Positions 57,509-64,000 of a stretch of DNA of 64,000 nucleotides are shown one piece after another. Source of the stretch: Pseudomonas frederiksbergensis. Its GTDB lineage: Bacteria > Pseudomonadota > Gammaproteobacteria > Pseudomonadales > Pseudomonadaceae. The stretch covers positions 620,001 to 684,000 of the forward strand of contig NZ_CP142104.1 of assembly GCF_035751725.1 (NCBI RefSeq). The letters run 5' to 3'. The notes beneath the pieces were generated by a model, which was given only the letters and a program-made list of their open reading frames with translations, ran no database searches and was not told where the DNA came from. Position 1 is the stretch's first letter. Each line of letters starts with the position of its first letter. A program made the position numbers and the translations under genes.

Positions 57509-57615
57509 TGGCGGACGTCGTCACGGCGGGGGGATCGATTGCGCGACATGGTAGCAGAGTGGCCGGCCTGGGGAGATGGGGTGGCTGTCAGGCCACCCTT
57601 GCCGGCGCTGGAGAA

Positions 57616-58188
57616 TCAACCCGCCAGCAACCAAACTCCAGTCGCCGCCGAAGCCGCCCCCGCCAACCGCACCAACGGCGCCGCCGCTCGCGGCAACACC
57701 CGCACCAGCGCAAAACCTGCGCCATGCAGCGCCGCTGTCGCTGCGACAAAGCCTGCGGCGTAGGCCCAAGGGCTGGACATGCCCGGCAGCTCCAAGCCAT
57801 GGGCCACGCCATGGAACAGCGCAAACATCGCCGTCGCAGCAACTGCCAGGCCCAGCGGCGGACGCACGGCCAACGCCACGGCCAGGCCCAAGGCACATAC
57901 GGAGGCGGCGATCCCGTTTTCCAGTGCCGGCAGCTCCAGGCCTTCAAAACCCAACAGGCCGCCAAGCAGCATCGTGCCGACGAAAGTGCACGGCAGCGCC
58001 CAGCGTGCGGCGCCTTGTTGTTGCGCGGCCCATAAACCGACCGCGAGCATCGCCAGCAAATGATCGAGCCCACCGATGGGGTGGCCGAGTCCGGCGATCA
58101 GGCCGTTATCGCCATGGCCCGGGTGGGCGAAGGCCAGCGCCGGGGTCAATAGCAGGGCGAGGGCACTGAAGATGCGTCTGAGAGTCAT
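57616..58188 (-). CDS. ureJ: HupE/UreJ family membrane protein
   Basis: 190 residues with a signal-like first helix (IFSALALLLTPALAFAHPGH) and about six further helices. Conserved histidine motifs HPGHGDN, GHPIGGLDHLLAMLAVG and FHGVAHGLELPG suggest nickel binding or transport. Neighbours ureG-ureF-ureE place it in urease nickel metallation, perhaps as a nickel permease. It lies 30 bases downstream of ureG and is last in the operon. Confidence 0.88.
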   Translation of the reverse strand: MTLRRIFSALALLLTPALAFAHPGHGDNGLIAGLGHPIGGLDHLLAMLAVGLWAAQQQGAARWALPCTFVGTMLLGGLLGFEGLELPALENGIAASVCALGLAVALAVRPPLGLAVAATAMFALFHGVAHGLELPGMSSPWAYAAGFVAATAALHGAGFALVRVLPRAAAPLVRLAGAASAATGVWLLAG

Positions 58189-58218
58189 GAAAAGCTTCCT
58201 TGTGATCAGTTGGGAGAA

Positions 58219-58833
58219 TCAGGCAGCGGTCAGCAAGCCCTGGCGTTCGATGAAGGCAATGATCTCGTCCAGGCCCTGGCCGGTCTTCTGGTTGCTGAAG
58301 ACGAAGGGCTTGCCGTTGCGCATCCGCTGGGTGTCGCTGTTCATCATGTCCAGGGAGGCACCCACCAATGGCGCCAAGTCGATCTTGTTGATCACCAGCA
58401 AATCGGATTTGCAGATACCCGGCCCGCCCTTGCGCGGCAGTTTGTCGCCCGCCGAGACGTCGATGACATAAATGGTCAGGTCCGACAGCTCGGGGCTGAA
58501 CGTTGCCGACAGGTTGTCGCCGCCGGACTCCACCAGGATCAGGTCCAGGCCCGGGAAGCGCCGGTTCAACTGATCGACCGCTTCCAGATTGATCGAGGCG
58601 TCTTCGCGGATCGCGGTGTGCGGGCAGCCGCCGGTCTCCACGCCGATGATCCGTTCCGGCGCCAGGGCTTCGTTGCGCACCAGGAAGTCGGCGTCCTCGC
58701 GGGTATAGATGTCGTTGGTGACCACCGCCAGGTTGTAGCGCTCACGCAGGGCCAGGCACAGGGCGAGCGTCAGGGCGGTCTTGCCGGAGCCCACCGGGCC
58801 GCCGATACCCACGCGCAGAGGTTGTGTATTCAT
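58219..58833 (-). CDS. ureG: Urease accessory GTPase UreG
   Basis: 204 residues. P-loop [18 protein letters not shown] at residues 10-27, metal-binding Cys-Pro-His motif in [39 protein letters not shown], and the nucleotide motif NKIDLA. UreG delivers nickel to the urease active site with UreE, UreF and UreD. It follows ureF by nine bases. Confidence 0.97.
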   Translation of the reverse strand: MNTQPLRVGIGGPVGSGKTALTLALCLALRERYNLAVVTNDIYTREDADFLVRNEALAPERIIGVETGGCPHTAIREDASINLEAVDQLNRRFPGLDLILVESGGDNLSATFSPELSDLTIYVIDVSAGDKLPRKGGPGICKSDLLVINKIDLAPLVGASLDMMNSDTQRMRNGKPFVFSNQKTGQGLDEIIAFIERQGLLTAA

Positions 58834-58842
58834 GTGTGTCTC

Positions 58843-59517
58843 CTAGGAACGGAACAGGCGGCTGTACTGGCGCTCATGGGCCATGCACGCCAGGGACAGG
58901 CCAAACGCGGCGCTGCCGTAATGGTCGGGATCGATGTTCGAGGCGTCTTGCTGGGCCTGTTGCAACAGCGGCAGCAGTTCGCTGGTCAGGCGCTGGGCGG
59001 CTTGCTGGCCCAGGGGCAGGGTTTTCATCAGCACCGCCAGTTGGTTTTCCAGCCAGCTCCACAACCAGGCGGCGAGGGCGTCCTGCGGGCCGATGTTCCA
59101 GGCGCGGGCCGCCAGGGCCCAGCCCAGCGCCAGGTGGGGTTCGCTGCGCTGTTGAAGAAAGGCGCGGGCCGCGCTGTCGAGTTCCGGCAGCCCGGCGAGC
59201 AGCTGTTGCAACGAATAGCCCATCTGCCGGCTTTCCTGGTGCAGCTCGCGGGTTTCCCGGCTGGCACGGTGTTGTTCGCAAAGTTGTTGCAGCGCGTCCC
59301 AATCGTTAGCCGCAGCGGCTGTGCAGTGGGTTAGCAGCAGAGGCGCTTCGAACCGTGCGAGGTTCAGCAGCAGTTGATCGCCGATCCAGCGACGTGCCTC
59401 ATCCGCCGTTTTGACCCGACCGTTATCCACTGCCATTTCCAACCCCTGGGAATAGCTATAGCCGCCAATCGGCAGTTGTGGACTGGCCAGACGCAGCAGC
59501 GCCCAGGCCGGGTTCAT
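58843..59517 (-). CDS. ureF: Urease accessory protein UreF
   Basis: 224-residue all-helical protein that acts with UreD and UreG on apo-urease. It begins ALLRLASPQLPIGGYSYSQGLE, the conserved UreF N-terminus, with RETRELHQESRQMGYSL and QDALAAWLWSWLENQLAV inside. The start overlaps the ureE stop by four bases. Confidence 0.95.
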   Translation of the reverse strand: MNPAWALLRLASPQLPIGGYSYSQGLEMAVDNGRVKTADEARRWIGDQLLLNLARFEAPLLLTHCTAAAANDWDALQQLCEQHRASRETRELHQESRQMGYSLQQLLAGLPELDSAARAFLQQRSEPHLALGWALAARAWNIGPQDALAAWLWSWLENQLAVLMKTLPLGQQAAQRLTSELLPLLQQAQQDASNIDPDHYGSAAFGLSLACMAHERQYSRLFRS

Positions 59518-60014
59518 GTACGCACGCCAAACTGATGCAGGCGCGGCGCGTAATTGAAATCTTCATCGCCATGCCGGGAATGATGATGGCCGCCACCATA
59601 GGCGCCATGTTCCGGCTGGAAGGGGGCTTCGATGGCTTCGGCCGTGGCGCCCAGTTGTTCGAGCATTGCCTTGAGCACGTAGTCGTCCAGCAAGCGCAGC
59701 CAGCCATTGCCCACTTGCAGGGCCACGTGTCGATTACCCAAGTGGTAGGCCGCGCGGGTCAGTTCGAACGCATTGGCACAGGTGACATGCAGCAATTGCT
59801 CAGGACGCGCGCAGACCCGCACGATGCGGCCGTCCTCGGCCTGTAGGCATTCGCCGTCGTACAACGGCGGCTGGCCTCGCTCGAGGAACAGCCCAACGTC
59901 TTCACCTTCGGCACTGAAACAGCGCAGGCGGCTTTTGCTGCGTGCATCGAAGGTCAAGTGCAACTCGGCGTCCCAGCCAGGCTGAGTGTCGATTCTGCGG
60001 TGAATCACCAGCAT
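59514..60014 (-). CDS. ureE: Urease nickel metallochaperone UreE
   Basis: 166 residues. N-terminal peptide-binding domain (MLVIHRRIDTQPGWDAELHL), metal domain with NAFELTRAAYHLGNRHVAL (the conserved HLGNRH histidine) and a histidine-rich tail GGGHHHSRHGDED at about 141-153. I start at ATG 60014 behind GGAAGCACTCCG on the coding strand. First gene of ureE-ureF-ureG-ureJ. The structural genes ureABC and ureD are not in the window, as in P. aeruginosa where ureEFG lies apart from them. Confidence 0.95.
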   Translation of the reverse strand: MLVIHRRIDTQPGWDAELHLTFDARSKSRLRCFSAEGEDVGLFLERGQPPLYDGECLQAEDGRIVRVCARPEQLLHVTCANAFELTRAAYHLGNRHVALQVGNGWLRLLDDYVLKAMLEQLGATAEAIEAPFQPEHGAYGGGHHHSRHGDEDFNYAPRLHQFGVRT

Positions 60015-60188
60015 CGGAGTGCTTCCAGCAATGAACAATGCTGTGTTTAGAGCAAGGGGCTTGCCAAAGGAAGGGGATGTAGGAAATGGCGGGGGATGGC
60101 TTTTGCGATGGGAGTGAATTGCGTTCCATATTGGTGCGCTGCGGGATATCTGGCACCATTTTGCGGCGAGCAGAATATCCCCATTCGG

Positions 60189-60821
60189 TTATTCGGTGCT
60201 GCCCAATCCGCGCCAATGCTTGAGTCCAATGAAGATGAATCGCAACTGCTGGGTGATCTTTGCCTGGGGCGTGAGGTGTTCGGGCAGGGCTTCGGCGGGT
60301 GGATCGATGATGTCCGGCAGGGTGGCGAACACGCTCTTGACGATGAGGTCGGCCATCACGTTGAGCCCGGCAAGGTCCAGGTGCTGGAGTTTCGGCATCA
60401 GCGCCAGGTCGGCCGCCAGGTCCGAGCTGATGTCTTCGCGCAGCCTTGCGATGGCTTGACGGACCGGTTGCGAACCGCCGTATTGCTCGCGGGCCAGGAA
60501 CAGGAACTGCGATCGATTGGCGTGGACCACGTCGAGAAAGATCCGCACCGACGCATCGATAATGCCGCCCATGACGAACTCGTTGTGACGCACCAGTCGA
60601 ATCGTTTCGCGAAAGGTCTGGCCGACTTCGCTGACGAGCGCCAGGCCTAGTTGGTCCATGTCCTGGAAATGCCGGTAGAACCCGGTGGGAACTATGCCTG
60701 CCGTCTTGGCAACTTCGCGAAGGCTCAGGCTGCCGAACCCCCTGCCGCATTCCATCAAATGGCGGGCTGCGTCCATCAGGGCATTTCGGGTCTGTTGTTT
60801 CTGTTCGGCGCGGGGCAGCAT
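60189..60821 (-). CDS. desT: TetR family regulator, DesT-like (fatty-acid desaturation)
   Basis: 210 residues. HTH at about residues 8-55 (TRNALMDAARHLMECGRGF then SLREVAKTAGIVPTGFYRHF). The C-terminal domain ends LTPQAKITQQLRFIFIGLKHWRGLG. I recognise this as the DesT type that senses acyl-CoA saturation and represses desaturase genes desCB in P. aeruginosa, where desT also neighbours ureE. Here desC and desB are not on the other side. Start at ATG 60821; an in-frame GTG at 60857 would add twelve residues but has no clear binding site. Confidence 0.78.
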   Translation of the reverse strand: MLPRAEQKQQTRNALMDAARHLMECGRGFGSLSLREVAKTAGIVPTGFYRHFQDMDQLGLALVSEVGQTFRETIRLVRHNEFVMGGIIDASVRIFLDVVHANRSQFLFLAREQYGGSQPVRQAIARLREDISSDLAADLALMPKLQHLDLAGLNVMADLIVKSVFATLPDIIDPPAEALPEHLTPQAKITQQLRFIFIGLKHWRGLGSTE

Positions 60822-60928
60822 CGCAGGACTGACTTCCGAGTCTTGGGAGCGACGCACTCTAGCAAATCGGCTTTGCCGTCGTCGAACGGTAGGAGGTCAT
60901 CGAGGGGAAACGAGGCGCTGGAAAAATC

Positions 60929-60957
60929 AAAAGCCCGATTCGAGGAATCGGGCTTTT
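60929..60957. terminator. Terminator between desT and the repeat-protein gene
   Basis: AAAAGCCCGATTC and GAATCGGGCTTTT pair around GAG, with T continuing to 60959. It is 18 bases beyond the stop of the repeat-protein gene and serves that gene on the minus strand; it may also work on the plus strand. Confidence 0.85.
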
Positions 60958-60975
60958 TTATTGACCACCATGGGC

Positions 60976-61470
60976 TCAGCTCACTGTGCTGTTGCGTTCG
61001 ATTACACGATCACCACCGCCTTCGGCCAGGGTTTGACCTTGTGGGGTGCGATCGGAGCCGTCAGCAGCCAGGGTTTGACCCGGAGTGCGATCGGAGCCGT
61101 CAGCAGCCAGGGTCTGGCCCGGAGTGCGGTCGGAGCCGTCAGCAGCCAGGGTTTGACCCGGAGTGCGGTCGGAGCCGTCAGCAGCCAGGGTTTGACCCGG
61201 AGTGCGATCGGAGCCGTCAGCAGCCAGGGTCTGGCCCGGAGTGCGGTCGGAGCCGTCAGCAGCAAAGGTCTGGCCCTGTGGGGTGCGGTCGGAACCGTCT
61301 TCGACCAGACCTTTTTGCTCCAGGCGGTCACGACCACCTTCGGCTACGGTTTGGCTGTAGACAGGCTGACTGTCCTTGACCTGCGGTGTGGCTTGTTCGG
61401 AAGCTGGCAGGGCAAAAGCGGTCGAGGCCAGCAGTGAAAGGGAAAGGCTCATCAGTAGTTGGCGTTTCAT
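60976..61470 (-). CDS. Exported protein with 13-residue tandem repeats
   Basis: 164 residues. Signal peptide MKRQLLMSLSLSLLASTAFA cut before LPAS; then a spacer (21-41), two degenerate repeat units (42-55 AEGGRDRLEQKGL, 56-69 VEDGSDRTPQGQTF), five identical units AADGSDRTPGQTL (70-134), one 14-residue variant (135-148) and a closing AEGGGDRVIERNSTVS. The repeat is acidic, glycine-rich and probably disordered; DGSD could bind calcium, but that is a guess. No recognised domain. Small proteins with DGSDR repeats occur in other pseudomonads, as far as I recall, without a proven function. Confidence 0.8.
   Translation of the reverse strand: MKRQLLMSLSLSLLASTAFALPASEQATPQVKDSQPVYSQTVAEGGRDRLEQKGLVEDGSDRTPQGQTFAADGSDRTPGQTLAADGSDRTPGQTLAADGSDRTPGQTLAADGSDRTPGQTLAADGSDRTPGQTLAADGSDRTPQGQTLAEGGGDRVIERNSTVS
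61069..61263 (-). repeat. 39-base tandem repeat array inside the exported-protein gene
   Basis: Five head-to-tail 39-base units encoding AADGSDRTPGQTL. Units differ only at synonymous positions (for example GTTTG/GTCTG and CGATC/CGGTC), in a pattern that itself partly repeats, so groups of units were probably duplicated together. Copy number is likely variable between strains. Confidence 0.9.
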
Positions 61471-61858
61471 GATCGTTGCTCCTTGGGAGGGCTAAAAAGT
61501 GGGTACGAGGGCAATGCTACTCTCGATAAGTCGATATAAAAGTTCATAAACACAATGGTAATAATCAACGGAATTGATTGTTCGGCGGAAAGGCTCTAGA
61601 ACGCGGCTTTCAGCGGAGCGTTTTCGCCCCGGAGTGGGTAGTTTGTACTCACTCGCGCCCCGCAAATGTGCGGCGGCGGTAACAGGTAGCTGTCGAGTCG
61701 GTCAGGTTCCCGTGTGTTTTTTAGTGCCGTTCGTCACCCTTGGTGGTAAACCTGTCGGCCGTTTTGCCTGTCCAACGATCATCGACAACGAGCCGGCTAC
61801 AGGTTCGATTGCCCAGGCGTCGTAGTCCGGACGCCCATTTGCCTCAGGAGCCTTGTGC
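61471..61858. other. Intergenic region upstream of the repeat-protein and AsmA genes
   Basis: 388 bases between divergent genes. AT-rich from about 61525 to 61580, where an inverted repeat AATCAA-CGGAA-TTGATT lies at 61563-61579. The frame ending at 61825 (VTLGGKPVGRFACPTIID) has no binding site or clear start and I do not call it a gene. No terminator or promoter is certain. Confidence 0.4.
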
Positions 61859-63934
61859 ATGACGCGCACCTCAAAAATCTTCGCCTGGGGCTTTGCCTGC
61901 CTCATTGTCCTGCTGGCTGTGCTGGTGCTGGTCATCGCGTTTTTCGATTGGAACCGCATCAAGCCGGCGCTCAACGCCAAGGTTTCCGAGGAGTTGCATC
62001 GCTCGTTCGCCATCAATGGCAACCTGGCGGTGATTTGGCGCCGCGAGCTCGACGAAGGTGGCTGGCGGGCATGGTTGCCATGGCCGCACGTGGTGGCCGA
62101 GGACCTGACCCTGGGAAACCCGGAATGGTCGAAGACCCCACAGATGGTCACGCTCAAGCGCGTTGAGTTGCGCGTTTCACCCTTGGCATTGCTGGCCCGG
62201 CGGGTGGCCATCCCGCGTATCGACCTGACAGGGCCCGACGCCAGCCTGCAGCGCCTGGCCGATGGTCGCGCCAACTGGATCTTCCAGTTCGATCCGAAGG
62301 ACCCGGACGCCGAACCGTCCAGCTGGGTCGTGGACATCGGCGCCATTGGTTTTGACAAGGGGCACGTCACGCTGGATGACCAGACGCTCAAGACCCGGCT
62401 CGACGTGTTGGTCGACCCGTTGGGCAAGCCGATTCCCTTCAGCGATATCGTCGGCGAAACAACCGCGAAAAGAACCCGCGAGCAGGGTTCGTCTCCCCAG
62501 GACTATGCCTTTGCCTTCAAGGTCGACGGGCAATATCACGGGCAGAGTCTCAGCGGATCCGGCAAGGTCGGTGGCCTGCTGGCGTTGCAGGATGCGGCGC
62601 AACCTTTCCCGCTACAGGCCCAGGCGAAGATCGCCGATACCCGCGTCGAACTGGCCGGTACCCTGACCGACCCGAAAAACCTCGGCGCCCTGGATCTGCG
62701 TTTGAAACTGGCCGGCAACAGCCTGGCCAATCTTTATCCGCTGACGGGTGTGACCCTGCCGGATTCGCCCCCTTATTCCACGGATGGTCGATTGATCGCC
62801 AAGCTCCGTGAGCCGGACGGCGCCCAGTTTCGCTATGAGGCGTTCAACGGCAAGATCGGCGACAGCGACATTCACGGCAACCTGGCCTATGTCGCCAGCC
62901 AGCCCCGGCCCAAACTCAGCGGCGCGCTGGTCTCCGATCAGTTGTTGTTCAGCGATTTGGCGCCGCTGATCGGCGCAGACTCCAACGCAGAACAAAAAGC
63001 CCGTGGGGGCGCCAGCAAACAGCCGTCCGACAAGGTACTGCCGGTGGAAGAATTCCGCACCGAACGCTGGAGCGTGATGGATGCCGACGTGGAGTTCACC
63101 GGCAAGCGTATCGTCCACAGCGAGCAGTTGCCGTTTACCGACCTCTACACGCATTTGGTGCTCAACGATGGCCAACTTAGCCTGGAACCCCTGCGCTTTG
63201 GCGTGGCCGGCGGCCGGCTCGATGCGCAGATCCGCCTCAACGGCCACACCCAGCCTCTCGAAGGCCAAGCTAAATTGACCGCGCGAGGCTTCAAGCTCAA
63301 GCAGCTGTTCCCGGGGTTCGAACCGATGAAGACCAGTTTCGGTGAACTCAACGGCGACGCGGATATTTCCGGGCGCGGCAACTCGGTGGCGGCGTTGCTG
63401 GGCACGTCCAACGGCACCCTGAAGATGCTCATCAACGACGGCGCCATCAGCCGCGAGCTGATGGAGCTGGCGGGGCTAAACGTGGGCAACTACGTGGTGG
63501 GGAAAATCTTTGGCGACAAGGAAGTGAAGATCAACTGCGCAGCGGCTGATTTCGATATCAAGACCGGCCTGGCAACCACGCGCCTGTTCGTATTCGATAC
63601 CGAGAACGCGATTATCTATATCGACGGCACGGCGAACATGGCCACCGAACAACTGGACCTGACCGTCACGCCCGAGTCCAAGGGCTGGCGGTTGATTTCC
63701 CTGCGCTCGCCGCTATACGTGCGAGGTCCCTTTGGAAAGCCTGCCGCAGGGGTCAAGGCCGTACCGCTGATGCTGCGCGGTGCCGGCATGGTTGCCCTGG
63801 GTGTCATCGCCGCGCCGGCGGCGGGGCTGTTGGCCCTGGTGGCACCCAGCGGCGGCGAGCCGAACCAGTGCGCGCCGTTGCTGGAGCAGATGAAGGCGGG
63901 CAAGGCGCCGGTGACCGTCAAGCCCACCCGATAG
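61859..63934 (+). CDS. AsmA family protein
   Basis: 691 residues. N-terminal membrane anchor (about 8-30, FAWGFACLIVLLAVLVLVIA), followed by the AsmA N region (FDWNRIKPALNAKVSEELHRSF, with AINGNLAVIW), a long beta-rich periplasmic part, and the conserved C-terminal AsmA domain with GNGTL-like TSNGTLKMLINDGAI, CAAADFDIKTGLATTRLFVFDT and LDLTVTPESKGWRLISLRSP. AsmA-like proteins are bridge-like lipid carriers linked to outer-membrane lipid supply. I start at ATG 61859 behind CAGGAG. Confidence 0.9.
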   Translation: MTRTSKIFAWGFACLIVLLAVLVLVIAFFDWNRIKPALNAKVSEELHRSFAINGNLAVIWRRELDEGGWRAWLPWPHVVAEDLTLGNPEWSKTPQMVTLKRVELRVSPLALLARRVAIPRIDLTGPDASLQRLADGRANWIFQFDPKDPDAEPSSWVVDIGAIGFDKGHVTLDDQTLKTRLDVLVDPLGKPIPFSDIVGETTAKRTREQGSSPQDYAFAFKVDGQYHGQSLSGSGKVGGLLALQDAAQPFPLQAQAKIADTRVELAGTLTDPKNLGALDLRLKLAGNSLANLYPLTGVTLPDSPPYSTDGRLIAKLREPDGAQFRYEAFNGKIGDSDIHGNLAYVASQPRPKLSGALVSDQLLFSDLAPLIGADSNAEQKARGGASKQPSDKVLPVEEFRTERWSVMDADVEFTGKRIVHSEQLPFTDLYTHLVLNDGQLSLEPLRFGVAGGRLDAQIRLNGHTQPLEGQAKLTARGFKLKQLFPGFEPMKTSFGELNGDADISGRGNSVAALLGTSNGTLKMLINDGAISRELMELAGLNVGNYVVGKIFGDKEVKINCAAADFDIKTGLATTRLFVFDTENAIIYIDGTANMATEQLDLTVTPESKGWRLISLRSPLYVRGPFGKPAAGVKAVPLMLRGAGMVALGVIAAPAAGLLALVAPSGGEPNQCAPLLEQMKAGKAPVTVKPTR

Positions 63935-63974
63935 CCAGACTTGCAGTCGGTCGGCGATGACGCCCTGGGGCGAA

Positions 63975-64000
63975 TCAGAGATCGGCCAGGATATCGGCCA
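63975..64000 (-). CDS. Possible 3' end of a leftward gene (cut by window edge)
   Basis: Read leftward, the last bases give ADILADL and a TGA stop at 63977-63975. Only seven codons are visible, so this is a guess based on an open frame convergent with the AsmA gene. Confidence 0.2.

Noticed and set aside
57577..57596. GGGTGGC/GCCACCC hairpin after ureJ as a terminator
   Set aside because: No T run in the direction of ureJ transcription. It may be structural but is not supportable as a terminator.
61069..61263. 39-base repeats as a CRISPR array
   Set aside because: The units are contiguous with no spacers and encode a regular peptide repeat; no cas genes are near.
60685..61437. Plus-strand open frames across the 39-base repeats
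   Set aside because: A 39-base repeat without stops opens several frames at once. The minus-strand frame has the signal peptide, the regular 13-residue repeat and a downstream terminator.
61574..61825. 83-codon frame upstream of the AsmA gene
   Set aside because: No ribosome binding site near any start, and the only protein-like part is the last 25 residues.

Overview
The window is a chromosomal segment of a Pseudomonas of the P. fluorescens group. The evidence is high GC, gene orders known from Pseudomonas (rsgA, orn, queG, nnr, tsaE, amiB, mutL, miaA, hfq, hflX, hflK, hflC, hisZ, purA; rnr, rlmB, rpsF, rpsR, rplI, dnaB; amaB-amaA; desT-ureEFG), and many copies of the palindromic TGTGGCGAGG / TGTGGGAGC repeats of this group.

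1-15.9 kb is housekeeping. It holds ribosome assembly (rsgA), RNA decay (orn), tRNA modification (queG, tsaE, miaA), metabolite repair (nnr), cell separation (amiB), mismatch repair (mutL), RNA chaperoning (hfq), the HflX GTPase, the HflKC membrane complex, hisZ and purA. From nnr to hflC the genes overlap or nearly abut and form one transcriptional chain. 15.9-20.6 kb holds a chemoreceptor and an iron-type ABC pair (binding protein and fused permease, no ATPase nearby) behind a Fur-like palindrome. 20.7-21.1 kb holds two identical tRNA-Leu(CAG) genes, each with its own promoter and terminator. 21.3-30.9 kb holds rnr-rlmB, the rpsF-rpsR-membrane protein-rplI block, dnaB and a YgiQ radical SAM protein.

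31.1-34.0 kb is the least explained part: a two-gene cassette (about 307-residue protein with a hydrophobic core, then a 153-residue four-helix membrane protein) present twice in tandem with a conserved leader. 34.1-41.0 kb encodes a transglutaminase/DUF2126 protein, a circularly permuted ATP-grasp plus alpha-E protein, and a second transglutaminase, a predicted peptide-ligase system of unknown product. 41.0-45.2 kb holds a Nudix protein, a basic small protein, a LOG-family hydrolase, a possible 29-residue peptide, azurin, and the NAD salvage pair pncB-nadE.

45.4-49.4 kb is the pipecolate/lysine pathway (LysR regulator, amaB, amaA). 49.4-54.8 kb is a complete branched-chain amino acid ABC transporter. 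Its first gene follows a near-perfect sigma-54 promoter with four upstream GGTTGCA repeats. 54.84-55.54 kb is non-coding and contains three regularly spaced doublets of DnaA-box-like 9-mers and two matching small hairpins. 55.5-60.0 kb holds an SDR enzyme, an AGE-family epimerase, and urease accessory genes ureE, ureF, ureG with a HupE/UreJ protein. 60.2-64 kb holds a DesT-like regulator without its desaturase genes, an exported 13-residue tandem-repeat protein, and an AsmA-family protein.

All assignments come from reading the sequence and recalling families. No database search was run.
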